Shown one piece after another: positions 1 through 10,446 of a stretch of 64,000 nt of DNA. Position numbers and translations under genes: made by a program. Position 1 is the first letter of the stretch, and each line of letters begins with the position of its first letter. The notes below the pieces were generated by a model. It saw nothing but the letters and a program-made list of their open reading frames with translations, did not search any database and was not told the DNA's origin. This DNA is from Scheffersomyces stipitis CBS 6054 (Eukaryota > Ascomycota > Pichiomycetes > Serinales > Debaryomycetaceae). The stretch is taken from NCBI RefSeq assembly GCF_000209165.1, contig NC_009043.1:434001-498000 (forward strand), read 5' to 3'.

Positions 1-699
1 AAACCCTTGCCATTGCCATTGCCGATGCAGAAGTCAAGGAAAGGAATGGACCGTCGAGTTCAGAACAATTCAAAAGAATGCAGTAGTAGCTTTATATCTC
101 TGAAGAGTGGAGAATCTTCTTTTACGGAAGCAAAACATGGATTGGCAGCGTATGTGAGGCAAAACCCATTCAATTACAGTTTGGATGGTCCAAAGCAATA
201 CAAACTTTCCAGATTTCCTTCTACTGCAGTGCCCAAAAAGAAGAGAGTACAATCGGCATACTCTACTAGCACACAAAAGTCTACAGAAATGACCCCATCC
301 TCTAAACCAAGAACCGTCTCAATGTACTCTGTTCCATATCCAACATCAAAGAACCCGATACCACCAGTGGTTTCTTCTAAGCAAGTTGTTACTCCCAAAG
401 GAGTGTCAGGAACATCATTCCAGAAACCCAGGAAAATATCAGAAGGCAAGACTAGGAACTCAGCTTTACCCAGTCTTCCAGTATACCCAACTTCCAGAGA
501 AGGAGAGAAAGAAGAAATGATCAAGAACCATGTCCTGTCATTCTTACTCAAGATGAAGCAGATGAAGAAAGAACAGGGGGGTGGAGCTGTTAAACGACAG
601 GGCAGAGCTCCTTCCTCTTCTAGTAAGAATCTTCCCCAAGTGCCCGAAATAGAAAGGGATAACCGTTTCAGAAGAAATGCCCAGGGCATGAGGTGGTAG
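1..699 (+). CDS. Unknown basic Ser/Lys-rich protein, C-terminal part (truncated by window edge)
   Basis: The reading frame is open from base 1 and ends at TAG 697-699, so the 5' end lies outside the window. The first in-frame ATG is at 25, but a start there is not supported because the frame continues upstream. The visible part (about 232 codons) is rich in Ser, Lys, Pro and Arg and low in hydrophobic stretches, with no membrane segment or domain that I recognise. Around residues 170-190 there is a short charged segment (EGEKEEMIKNHVLSFLLKMK) that could be an amphipathic helix. The tail is basic and ends in GMRW. It is convergent with NNR1, whose stop lies about 115 bases downstream. Composition suggests a largely disordered regulatory protein; no function is assigned. 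Confidence 0.6.
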   Translation, partial: KPLPLPLPMQKSRKGMDRRVQNNSKECSSSFISLKSGESSFTEAKHGLAAYVRQNPFNYSLDGPKQYKLSRFPSTAVPKKKRVQSAYSTSTQKSTEMTPSSKPRTVSMYSVPYPTSKNPIPPVVSSKQVVTPKGVSGTSFQKPRKISEGKTRNSALPSLPVYPTSREGEKEEMIKNHVLSFLLKMKQMKKEQGGGAVKRQGRAPSSSSKNLPQVPEIERDNRFRRNAQGMRW

Positions 700-813
700 T
701 ATTCATAGCATGTATATGATTATAATTACGTCATGTGTGGTAGTACCTGTGTCAAAACTATCTGTATCATTATATTAATATATTTATTAAACGTTAGCTA
801 TTGCTTCTTCAAC

Positions 814-1557
814 TTATAGCTTCACTATTAAGTCATTATCCTTGTATTTTGCAATCAAGTCTTGGATGTCGTATTTGGCAGCGATCTTTCCGTTAATGAA
901 CCGTCCACCAAGATAGTGAATCTTGTCAGAACCATAGGACACAAACTTCTTAGCACATGGTTTTGGAGCTGTGAGACTCACCAACATTGTAGCCTTGATA
1001 TCAAGATCTATTGGACCTTCGTCTACGTCCCAACCTGATGGAATATCTACAGAAACTATGGGAGATATCTTTCCGTGATTTTCTGAAAGAAAGGATATTA
1101 AGTCTTTGAAGGGTTCTCTTACGGGAGGCTTGAACGAGAATCCAAACAACGAGTCTATGATTAGGCCCGTTGATTCTTCCAAAGCCAATTGTTTGACTTC
1201 ATCCAAAGTCTCGACTTCTCCTACATCTAAGTCTTGCAATTGAGTTACCAAATTAGCATAAAGAGGATTTTTTGTCCTTTTTGGATAGTACAAGACGGGG
1301 TCGTATCCTCCCCAGAGCTTTAAATGGCGAGCAGCCACCAAGCCATCGCCTCCGTTGTTTCCCGGACCAACAAGAACCAATACACGCGATACCTTTGAAG
1401 CTGTGGGAGGTGGATATTGTTTATATATGGCTTGGGCTACTGAAAGTCCTGCCAATTCCATGAGTTGATCGATAGAAAAGGCTCCAGTCGACATCAATTC
1501 CTGGTCGAGTTGAGCTGCAGCTTTGGCTGAAAGAGTTTTAAAAGAGGAACGAAGCAT
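814..1557 (-). CDS. NNR1: NAD(P)H-hydrate epimerase
   Basis: This is predicted to interconvert the R and S forms of damaged NAD(P)HX so that the partner dehydratase can repair it. The YjeF_N/AI-BP fold is recognisable from GPGNNGGDGLVAARHL (dinucleotide-binding loop), the segment SVDIPSGWDVDEG and the stretch ATMLVSLTAPKPCAKKF. I chose the ATG at 1557, giving 247 residues, close to the roughly 246 of the S. cerevisiae protein, starting MLRSSFKTLSAKAAAQLD. The frame stays open for 66 more codons to an ATG at 1755. That extension holds a hydrophobic segment (LLIIVPCVALLLSISL) absent from the family and is probably leader. The mature N-terminus is mildly basic, which could fit mitochondrial targeting. 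Confidence 0.9.
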   Translation of the reverse strand: MLRSSFKTLSAKAAAQLDQELMSTGAFSIDQLMELAGLSVAQAIYKQYPPPTASKVSRVLVLVGPGNNGGDGLVAARHLKLWGGYDPVLYYPKRTKNPLYANLVTQLQDLDVGEVETLDEVKQLALEESTGLIIDSLFGFSFKPPVREPFKDLISFLSENHGKISPIVSVDIPSGWDVDEGPIDLDIKATMLVSLTAPKPCAKKFVSYGSDKIHYLGGRFINGKIAAKYDIQDLIAKYKDNDLIVKL

Positions 1558-3215
1558 TCTGGAATACAAATGAGATATTTGCAATGAAATGGATAGAAGT
1601 AAGGCGACGCAGGGCACTATTATAAGTAAAACTTCCCTTTTGAAATAATGTTTACTGAAAAGATTGATCTTGATAGGATATATTAATTCGGTGCGAGAGT
1701 AAAAATTCTCAATGGTGCTGGGATGATCTTTTTCGACGCAATGGATCAACTTCACCTCAAAGAGATGCAGCTATCAAATGATTGTATGATGGATTCCTTT
1801 CCAATGACTAAGGGGAGTGGAATGGAGTGGATTCTGGTTGATGAGAATCTACCTGAAAAAATAAGTGGTGCGATCCGAAATCCGGGGAAGAGGTAGTGAA
1901 CTACCAGCCAAAGAAAAAGTAGCAAGATTAGCGTCTCATCTGCTCGATTTCAGGGGGATGAGATCAGATCACCATAAAGGATCTGCGAACCGATAATGTA
2001 CTAGGTCCATTGTTTGATAAGAGACATGTGCTTTGAGCAATGCTAGATTTATGTGAGCAGCAGAATGTCACTTGGAGAGGATCTCACTAATGCGCATTAG
2101 CTCTCGCTATCTCTCGCTATTTTAAGCAGACCTCCTGTTCGCAATTCTCAGTAACTGTATACTGGACCACGGTTTACGCGCTATAATAAGCAAGTCCTCT
2201 CGGTACTACTGCATGTCTCGTTCGCTATTCTCGCTATTCTCGCTATTCTCGCTATCTTGAATCCTCACCGCGTGTCCCTGTACCGCTAACTGTACACTCT
2301 CATTATTCTCATCTGACACCTGTCATAAACGCAGGGTACATTCTCTCACCGAACCGGGCCAACAGCCTCTGCCTCTGCCTAACAACCATAACTTTGCCCT
2401 CAGTCGCCTTTGGTAGCCATCACAATGCAGATATCAACACACCTGGCCGCCCCAGTCTGCAGCCCCTATCCGCCCAGCCAGTGCCCGAATCTCATCTTCA
2501 GACTCAAGTTGCGGTGATGGCTTATGTCAGCCGCCTCGCCAGGCCGTCCTGCAGAGTTCCTCCTTGGGCCAATAACAGAAATATCACAACAGCAAAGAAC
2601 ATGGTGTCTTGTGGAAGCGTTGGCAGGTGTTCATATCAGTGTCGAAGTCCAGCTGTTAGAGCTTAAGCTATTTCAATTGAGAGAGGACTACGGTGTGTCA
2701 CTATTACGGGCAATTGGAATTAAACACGGTTGCGAAATTGCGCGTTGCGACTGAGACAATCAAAAAATTTCAGTACCAGAATCCCAGAGCGAATAAATTA
2801 AAGTACCACCACGGACGTGAAGAAGATACTGAATCCTCAGAAAGGCGAATAGTCATATAAATACCACTCAATTGTATCTCTACAGTGATCTATACTACTG
2901 TCGCTTTGCCCACCAGTCCATAGAGAGAAGAGAAATACAGATATACACGCTAACTGTGTCAGTGTCGTATTGGTAGTTCTCACCAAAATCCATTTTCTCT
3001 CACTAAATTTTCTCTTTTCGCTTGTGAGACCTTTTGTTTACTGTTGTGAATTCGTCTTGCCATATTTTGAATTTTGGATTCTGAATATTGAAATTGGATT
3101 TGAGTATTGACTTTAAACTGAATTTTCATTTTTCTTTACTGATTCCGTTTTCAACTATTTTTTTTTTGCTTCGTGTTCTCAACCACCTCGTTCCACATCA
3201 ACAACATATAACGCT
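1558..3215. other. Intergenic region between NNR1 and the septin gene
   Basis: This is the shared divergent upstream region of NNR1 and the septin gene. It holds an exact 9-bp tandem repeat (2222-2257) and a pyrimidine-rich, T-rich leader just before the septin ATG (about 2980-3200), typical of yeast 5' UTRs. Short open frames at 2394-2754 show no protein-like composition. I see no RNA gene. Confidence 0.6.
2222..2257 (+). repeat. 9-bp tandem repeat (TCGCTATTC x4)
   Basis: Four head-to-tail copies of TCGCTATTC are present, the last with one change (TCGCTATCT). Related CTCGCTAT units occur about 120 bases earlier (2101-2120). It looks like a small minisatellite in the NNR1/septin intergenic region. 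No function is evident. Confidence 0.85.
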
Positions 3216-5024
3216 ATGAATCTGCTGTACTACGAGTCTCCCTCTATGGTAGCCAACTCGCCCATGATCAACTACAGAAAAGACGCCAAAAAAGGAATCA
3301 AGTTCACCTTCATGGTGGTAGGCGAGCTGGGCACGGGGAAAACGACCTTTATCAACTCGTTGTTGAACAAGAAAGTCGTATCTCATCGTTACGAGAAAAA
3401 CGGCAAGGCCACCACCGACACCAAGACGTTGGCTTTCACTTCGGCCAAAGCTGTCGCACTTCCAAACACGTCTATTTTGACGAGAGACGAGTTCAATCCT
3501 GAGACCATCCATGAAGAGCCGGGCATTGCCTTGACTGAAACCAAAGTTGAGATGGTTGACGATGACAACATGAAATTGTTGTTGAACATCATCGACACGC
3601 CGGGCTTCGGTGACAACTTGAACAACGAGTTGTGTTTTGTTGAAATTGAAAACTACTTGAAGCAACAGTTTGACTTGGTTTTGGCCGAGGAAACGAGAAT
3701 CAGAAGAAACCCCCGTTTTATCGACACCAGAGTTCACGCCTTGTTGTACTTTATTACTCCTACTGGGCATGGCTTGCGTGAAATTGATATCCAGTGCATG
3801 AAGCGCTTGTCGAAGTACGTCAACATCTTGCCGGTAATTGCCAGAGCAGACTCGTTCACAGCCAAGGAATTGGACCACTTCAAGGAACAGATCCGGATCG
3901 ACATCGAGAAGTTCAACGTTCCCGTGTTTCAGTTCGATAACTACTTGAACGAGTACGACGAAGACGAAGACTACGAGTTGATACAGGAGTGTAAGTTTCT
4001 CGCTGGTTTACAGCCATTTGCCATAATATCGGCTGAGACTGAGTATGAGATCAAAGATCCCAAAACTGGGGAAGTCAGACGGACTAAAGCCAGACAGTAT
4101 CCATGGGGTTTGGTGGATATCAGCGATCCCAAGATCAGTGATTTCTCGGTGTTGAAATCGGTCTTATTAGGCTCTCATTTGCAAGACTTGAAGGACTTGA
4201 CACACGATTTCTTGTATGAGACGTACAGAACTGAGCGTTTGACCAAGGTCACTGGATCCAAGACATTTGAAACTGACGAAGACGAAAATGAGTTCCATGA
4301 CACGGTAGAATCTATTCCTGAACATCATAACCAGTTTTCTGCCAACAGCAATACCATCCCATCGCTTTCGAATTTGGCCCAACTCACCAATATCTCTGCA
4401 TTGAACAATAGCGTAAATGGGGACACGACTTCCACCACATCTTCTATCCGTAAGAGCAAGTCTATGTTGCTCGATGAAGATGGAGAAGAAATCATCGATA
4501 CTCCAAGGTTCAAGGACACAGCATCTTTCACCTCTTCCACATCGACAGTTTCGATGGATCTCTCTGCCAGACCACCTGACAGTCCTCAGTCATCCAGAAC
4601 AAACAACTCTTTCAAGAGGAAGTCTATTGGCCCACAACGTAGTCAGTTACGTCAAATATCGGAAACTGTTCCTTATGTAATCAGGCACGAACGGATCTTA
4701 GAAAGGCAGCAGAAACTTGAGGAGATGGAGATGGCTAGTGCTAAAGAGTTGGCTCACAGAGCTGCTTTGTTGGAACAGAAGGCCGCCGACTTGAAGGCCA
4801 AAGAAAAGACGTTGATGAAGAGATTGGAGCAGGAAAGGTTGCGGAAGCAGCAGTCGATCCTGCAAATCCAAGAGGACGTTGCAGACCGTGAAGAAGGTGA
4901 AAATGTGACGAAGTTTGAGGGTTTACCCACCGAGGAAGAGGCCCATAGGGAGATTGCGCATAACTCTACGCTTAACAAGGACGAGACGATTACAGATTTG
5001 CACTCGATAGTGAGTCAATCTTGA
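3216..5024 (+). CDS. SHS1: Septin, Shs1/Sep7-like
   Basis: This is a GTP-binding septin that would join hetero-oligomeric rods and rings at the bud neck. After an N-terminal tail there is a basic stretch before the G domain (RKDAKKGIKF, residues 21-30), then the P-loop at 36-43, the G3 motif DTPGFGD near residue 128, and a G4-like ARAD where septins usually have AKAD. A long polar Ser/Thr-rich linker (about 345-480) leads to a charged coiled coil (about 495-575). The P-loop reads GELGTGKT under the standard code, but Leu38 is a CTG codon, so in a CUG-Ser yeast it becomes the canonical GESGTGKT. The length (602) and long linker plus coiled coil favour the Shs1/Sep7 class over Cdc3, Cdc11 or Cdc12. 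The ATG at 3246 is an alternative start. Septin identity is firm; the subtype is less so. Confidence 0.85.
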   Translation: MNLLYYESPSMVANSPMINYRKDAKKGIKFTFMVVGELGTGKTTFINSLLNKKVVSHRYEKNGKATTDTKTLAFTSAKAVALPNTSILTRDEFNPETIHEEPGIALTETKVEMVDDDNMKLLLNIIDTPGFGDNLNNELCFVEIENYLKQQFDLVLAEETRIRRNPRFIDTRVHALLYFITPTGHGLREIDIQCMKRLSKYVNILPVIARADSFTAKELDHFKEQIRIDIEKFNVPVFQFDNYLNEYDEDEDYELIQECKFLAGLQPFAIISAETEYEIKDPKTGEVRRTKARQYPWGLVDISDPKISDFSVLKSVLLGSHLQDLKDLTHDFLYETYRTERLTKVTGSKTFETDEDENEFHDTVESIPEHHNQFSANSNTIPSLSNLAQLTNISALNNSVNGDTTSTTSSIRKSKSMLLDEDGEEIIDTPRFKDTASFTSSTSTVSMDLSARPPDSPQSSRTNNSFKRKSIGPQRSQLRQISETVPYVIRHERILERQQKLEEMEMASAKELAHRAALLEQKAADLKAKEKTLMKRLEQERLRKQQSILQIQEDVADREEGENVTKFEGLPTEEEAHREIAHNSTLNKDETITDLHSIVSQS

Positions 5025-6651
5025 GGAGAAGACAGTGTATCGATTGATTTAAATAGTACCATTACATGGAAAGATAAGAGAGCAGTAGAGTATGTAGTAT
5101 AAGATGGGTTAAGAGAATTACTAGAGAATGCTATAGAGAGAGTACCGTGGTGACATAGATGTAGTTCAAAACTAGTAGTGTGAGACATAGGAGCACATGA
5201 TATTATAGTGATTAGTGTTGTTCCTAGAAGAGTATATTATGGTTCAACTAGAAGAGAAGAGAAAGTGTATTTGAAGTTTTGTAATAGAATTTGTTGCATG
5301 TTCAAAAGTAGAATAGCAAAATATGATGAAGAATAGTGAAGTGTAGCAGTAGAATGGACCGTAAAGTACACCCTTTAGAGTGGACGGCACCATAATCATG
5401 GAATTGTTATAGTTTCTGTGTAGAGGATAGAAGCAGGCTCGAGTAGTGGAGAATAGCTGGGGCAGAAGTAGTAGTATATATGGGACTTCTCAGTAATTCT
5501 GGGCATACAACAGAATCCCAGCTATCTTTCGTGACTCAATCAGATATCATTATTGTGTGCAAAATGCGTCAAGATCCCGTCACCTCTATGGCCTCTAATA
5601 AGGCTGTGTTGAAAGCCTTCGCAACAGTGGAGTCCGCTGGGAGTTGTGTTATCCCAAATGCGTGATGCGGCAAGGCTGTGAGGAGCGCGACTTCAGTGTG
5701 AAATTTGGAATTGATCCGGTGACGATTAGCGAGAAAAGCGAGATACCTCACTACGACTGGGGAAGGCGTCTCCCTAGGAGAAAATCTTCACTAGCATAAT
5801 GACGTCAGGTAAGCTACAACGACGAGGTAGCCAACTCTGTAATTAGAGATTGGCCAATTCGCTCGTCGACCCATTTATTGTCCTAATTGATTGAAGGAGA
5901 GAATCTACAATTTCTTTAAATCTTCTTTCTATCTTATTCTGCTCACTAATTCTTTTCTCGTATCTCTGGTCGTATCACCTGCCCAGTCTCTTCACGTCCA
6001 TTCCTTGTTCTCGCTAATTCCATCTGCGCACAGAAAAATTCTCTTCAAGAAAGTTCAGCAAAAATCCACGACAACAGAAAAAAAACACCAAATACAAATC
6101 CTCAGCTTGTGAAGACAAACATACTCTTCTTCTTCTAGTTCTACTATCGTTGTTCAAACTTGTGGTTTATCTCGCTAGACATACTATACGGCACTGTCAC
6201 AGAACAGAACCGCGTCGTGTCTTAGTCTGCTTCGTCTCTTCATACATATTTGGCTGGGACTTTCAAGAACTGTTGTGTGATCGAACTTGATTTAGAATCA
6301 ATCTATTCATTGTCGTTTTGTACACCTATTGATTGGTCTTATTGATTCTTTGTAGGCCACGATAGCTTCTTTTATTTGATTTAACTACTAATATTGAATT
6401 GATTTTGTTCTTGAATTGAGCCTATTGGTATAAATATTGTCGTCTACCATTTCACACTATTGAGTATCATTATCACAAAAGATTACATTCTTCAACTTCA
6501 TATCAACTCCTTAATCTTCAACTCATAGTCAACTTCATCTTTGCAACTTCATTTAAGTAAATTTCATAAAGTTAACCTTACTTTTATTAATTTGCCCTAA
6601 CTTCAACTACTTTCCTTCTTTCACGTACAATATCATTATACATATTTCACT
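5025..6651. other. Intergenic region between the septin gene and KAP95
   Basis: This is the septin 3' region and KAP95 promoter. The last 500 bases before the KAP95 ATG are AT- and pyrimidine-rich, as expected for a long leader. Small open frames (5480-5665, 5891-6112) are biased in composition and unconvincing. I see no tRNA, snoRNA box pairs or element ends. Confidence 0.55.
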
Positions 6652-9264
6652 ATGGATATCATCAAAGTGTTAGAAACCGCGTTGTTGGACCGCGACCCCA
6701 ACAAGAGAACTGAAGCTGAATTGCAGTTGAACCAAGCTGCAAACCACCACTTCGGCGAATACGTTACATTGTTGATCAACGCCATGTCCAACACTGAGGC
6801 CAAAACAGAGCCCAGAATGTTGGCAGGAATCGCGTTGAAAAACCTGTTGACCGCCAAAGACCACAAAACAAAGTTAAGCTTTCACGCTCGTTGGATCGAA
6901 TTGGACTTCCAGACCAAGTCATCCGTAAAAACTGTTGCTTTGGAAACTCTCAAGACTGCTGATGATAGAGTCGCCAGCTCGGCTGCCCAGTTGGTAGCAG
7001 CCATTGCAGATATCGAGTTGCCCCGTAACGAATGGCCCGAGTTGATTACGATCATTATGGAAAACACCAAACCTGAAAACCCAGAACATGTCAAAAAAGC
7101 ATCTCTCTTGGCTATTGGCTATATCTGTGAAAGTGCCGATCCAAACAATCCAGCTATCATATCTCAGGCCAGTGGCATCTTGATTGCTATCGTACAAGGA
7201 TGTCAGAGCAGTGAGCCTTCGAATGTCGTCAGATTGACTGCGTTGAATGCTTTGGTCAACTCGTTGGAGTTCATCAAATTCAACTTTGAAAAGGAGGGGG
7301 AAAGAAACTACATCATGCAAGTAGTTTGTGAAGCCACTCAAGCTGATGATAGTGATCTTCAAGCCAGTGCCTTTGGTTGTCTCGCTAAGATCATGTCCCT
7401 CTACTACAGGCACATGTCACTCTATATGGAAAAGGCATTGTATGGCTTGACTGTCTCAGGCATGCAAAGCTCGGATGAAAAAGTTGCTTGTATGGCTGTA
7501 GAATTCTGGTCCACAGTCTGTGAAGAAGAGTTGGAAATTTCTCTTCAGAGACAAGAATTGGGCTTGGATGCTGTTGAGGTGCCTGATTCAGCTGATTTGA
7601 TCACTTATAACTTTGCATTGGTTGCTATCCAAGATGTCTTGCCTACTTTGTTGACTTTGCTTACAAGGCAGAACGAAGACCCTGAAGATGACGACTGGTC
7701 TGTAGCCATGGCCGCTGGTGCTTGTTTGCAGTTGTTCTCACAGAATATTGGAAACTACATTGTGGAACCAACTCTTCAATTTGTTGGTGCCAATATCAGT
7801 AGCCAAGATTGGAGAGCTAAAGAAGCTGCTGTTATGGCTTTTGGCTCTATCTTGGATGGGCCAGATCACGACCAGTTGAAGAGCATCATCGACCAAGCCT
7901 TGCCTCCAATTCTTGCTTTGATTGGAGACGAGTCATTGCAAGTAAAGGAAACTGTAGCCTGGTGTTTGGGTAGAATAGCCGACTTGATTGTAGACGCGAT
8001 TGAACTCTCCAAGTTGCAGAACTTACTAGAAGCTTTGGTAATAGGTTTGAAAGACCATCCAATGGTGTCTACCAACTGTTGTTGGACCTTGATGAACTTG
8101 TTGGAACAATTGTGTGCTGATGCTCCGTACAACGAATCCAGCGTGATGTCCAATTACTATCCTACTATCATCGGCATTTTACTTGAGTTGTCTAACAAGG
8201 AAGATAACGACTTCAGTTCAAGAGCTTCTTCTTATGAGGCCCTTTCTACGTTCGTGACTTATAGCGCCATTGACACGATGCCTGTTGTTCAAGGCATTGC
8301 AACAGAAGTATTGTCCAGATTGGACAAGACGATCCAGTTGCAGTCGCAGGTGGCCAACAGTGAGGACAAGGGTAATTTGGAGGAATTGCAGATCAATATT
8401 TTGTCATTGTTGACTAACATTATCAGAAGAATTGGCTCCGATATTGCCGCTGACGCCGACAGTTTGGTTACTTTGTTTTTGAAGTTGTTGGAAGCCCAAG
8501 CTCCAAACTCTTTGATTGAAGAAGATATCTTCATTGCCATCTCTTCTGTTGCCGGTGCCATTGGTCAGGGTTTTATCAAGTATATGGATGTGTTCTTCCC
8601 ATACCTAGTCAAGGCTTTAGAAAATACGGAATCGCCTACTTGTTCTACTGCAATTGGTCTTGTAGCTGATTTGTCACAATCTTTGGGTTTGCAAATCCTA
8701 CCATACTTGGAAAAGTTGATGAACATCTTCTTAATCATCTTGAACGACGGTGAAGTGAAGCGCGAATTGAGGCCAGCCATCATTTCATGTTTTGGTGATA
8801 TCGCAACTTCCATTGGTGATTCTTTCCAGTTGTATCTTGAGTTTGTCATGGGTATTTGTAGCCAGGCATCACAAGTGAAAGTTGACGACTCTTCTATGGA
8901 ATCGATTGACTACGCTTTGAATGTGAAAGAATCAGTATTGGACTGCTACGTTGGTGTTGTTGGTGGTATGGCCGAGCAACCTCAAGTAATTTATCCTTAC
9001 TTTGGAGCTATCTTCCAGTTCATTGAGGGAGTCGCTATGGACATCAACATGTCTTCTACTGATTCTATTGCCAGATTAGCAACCGGATTGTTGGGAGACC
9101 TTGCTGCTATGTATCCTAACGGTGATTTCAAGCAAGCATACCAACAAGAATGGGTCACGGAGTTCATCAAGAAAACCAGATCCAACCCAGTCTTTGAAGA
9201 AAAGACCAAGGACGCTGCTAGATGGGCCAGAGATCAACAAAAGAGACAGTTGGCAGGCTTTTAA
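6652..9264 (+). CDS. KAP95: Importin subunit beta (karyopherin beta 1)
   Basis: This carries importin alpha-bound cargo through nuclear pores, binding FG nucleoporins and releasing cargo on RanGTP. The 870-residue protein is built of HEAT repeats throughout, close to the 861 residues of S. cerevisiae Kap95. The N-terminus (MDIIKVLETALLDRDPNKR) and the segment PRMLAGIALKNLL match the importin N-terminal Ran-binding domain. The acidic segment NEDPEDDDWSVAMAAGACLQ (about 342-361) corresponds to the conserved acidic loop region. The carboxyl end, ARWARDQQKRQLAGF, also fits. The start is the first ATG after a long pyrimidine-rich leader. No frameshift or missing repeat is apparent. It is tandem with CAX4 downstream. 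Confidence 0.96.
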   Translation: MDIIKVLETALLDRDPNKRTEAELQLNQAANHHFGEYVTLLINAMSNTEAKTEPRMLAGIALKNLLTAKDHKTKLSFHARWIELDFQTKSSVKTVALETLKTADDRVASSAAQLVAAIADIELPRNEWPELITIIMENTKPENPEHVKKASLLAIGYICESADPNNPAIISQASGILIAIVQGCQSSEPSNVVRLTALNALVNSLEFIKFNFEKEGERNYIMQVVCEATQADDSDLQASAFGCLAKIMSLYYRHMSLYMEKALYGLTVSGMQSSDEKVACMAVEFWSTVCEEELEISLQRQELGLDAVEVPDSADLITYNFALVAIQDVLPTLLTLLTRQNEDPEDDDWSVAMAAGACLQLFSQNIGNYIVEPTLQFVGANISSQDWRAKEAAVMAFGSILDGPDHDQLKSIIDQALPPILALIGDESLQVKETVAWCLGRIADLIVDAIELSKLQNLLEALVIGLKDHPMVSTNCCWTLMNLLEQLCADAPYNESSVMSNYYPTIIGILLELSNKEDNDFSSRASSYEALSTFVTYSAIDTMPVVQGIATEVLSRLDKTIQLQSQVANSEDKGNLEELQINILSLLTNIIRRIGSDIAADADSLVTLFLKLLEAQAPNSLIEEDIFIAISSVAGAIGQGFIKYMDVFFPYLVKALENTESPTCSTAIGLVADLSQSLGLQILPYLEKLMNIFLIILNDGEVKRELRPAIISCFGDIATSIGDSFQLYLEFVMGICSQASQVKVDDSSMESIDYALNVKESVLDCYVGVVGGMAEQPQVIYPYFGAIFQFIEGVAMDINMSSTDSIARLATGLLGDLAAMYPNGDFKQAYQQEWVTEFIKKTRSNPVFEEKTKDAARWARDQQKRQLAGF

Positions 9265-10446
9265 GTTGACAGTTGAAGCCTACTGGTTGACATCTTCGCT
9301 TCAAGTTCATGCAGCCATCTTTGGCCCTCATTATTTATCACAATCTTCATCATCTCTCATCTCTCATCTCTCATCTCTCATCTCTCATACTTTCATGTCT
9401 CATCATTTCTCTGTTCTCTCATCTCTAATCTCATATTTGATGGTCTCTTGCCAGCTCGTCATTTCTCGTCATCTCTAGTTCCTCTCATATCTCTTATTCA
9501 TCTGTTATAAATTCTATTTGTCTACTTCGTTTGATTTTCGTTTAGTTTTGCTTTCCCTCGTCATCTCTTATACATACTCTATATACGTTTACTTCACAAA
9601 ACTCTCTAACCATGGATTCAATCCATCGTTATTGGATTTGTTATTTATCACGTCTCTCATGTCCTCTAATGCCTCCTCATATAGCCACTAATTCTAATAT
9701 TGCAATTAATATACGTATTCAAGCAAATTCAATAGGTTGTAGTTTTCTGTCATGGTGGTAACTTCGAATTAGAAATAATTGATAGTTGAATAATAAGTAA
9801 TCCTATTTGGGATATTCTGCGACCTTTTTTTGCATCCACTATCTTATAAAAATTGGATCTAATTATTACTGAAATGGAATATTCTATTAGACTTCAATTG
9901 AAATCTATAGCCAAAAGCTCTGAAATGAATTGGTCAGCATTCAGAATCATGAAATATATACTACTTTTGAATTTTTTGGCTTGAAATAGGTCTGCTCTTC
10001 AATACCGTGCTTGATTCCTAAATTTTTCTTTGGCTGGAAAATTCGCGACTGAAAAAATGGAACAAAATCATGTTATCTCGAATACTATTTTGAAAGATGG
10101 ATTGACTTATCTCCTTTGCTAGTGGCTTCGTTGACATTCTTTCTGGAATCCTAGCGCGTGTCCTTTGTTCCAGTTGGTTTCCTATTTGTTTTGCTGTAAG
10201 CAACATTGTTTAGTGCCATCCTTCGGTTAGTCTAGCCGAATCAAAGGAAATTGGGTGCAATCTACGTATTCAAGTTCAACATAAAATTCATATTTCAATT
10301 TTTTCCACTCGATCTCCGTTCCAGGGGCATCCTATCTTCATCTGCCGATTCTGACTTTGTTATTTCTGTAAATAGAGGTATAAAAAAAGTTCGTCTATTG
10401 CATTAGATTTTTTCCATTGGGCTAATCATTTGCTGTACTATTCAAC
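9265..10446. other. Intergenic region between KAP95 and CAX4
   Basis: The KAP95 3' region is strongly pyrimidine-rich and contains a 7-bp CATCTCT tandem repeat at 9351-9385. The rest is AT-rich. A 62-codon antisense frame at 10018-10206 lacks support. I see nothing else. Confidence 0.55.
9351..9385 (+). repeat. 7-bp tandem repeat (CATCTCT x5)
   Basis: Five exact copies of CATCTCT occur within a pyrimidine-rich stretch about 90 bases after the KAP95 stop, with degenerate copies continuing to about 9475. It probably lies in the 3' UTR. Confidence 0.85.

Noticed and set aside
2394..2754. Two overlapping plus-strand frames (90 and 76 codons)
   Set aside because: No homology-like features; overlapping frames in intergenic DNA.
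3198..3878. 226-codon minus-strand frame inside the septin gene
   Set aside because: It is antisense to conserved septin codons and has no recognisable content.
9351..9385. CATCTCT repeat as a CRISPR-like or telomere-like array
   Set aside because: Units are 7 bp with no spacers, and the organism is eukaryotic; it is a simple minisatellite.
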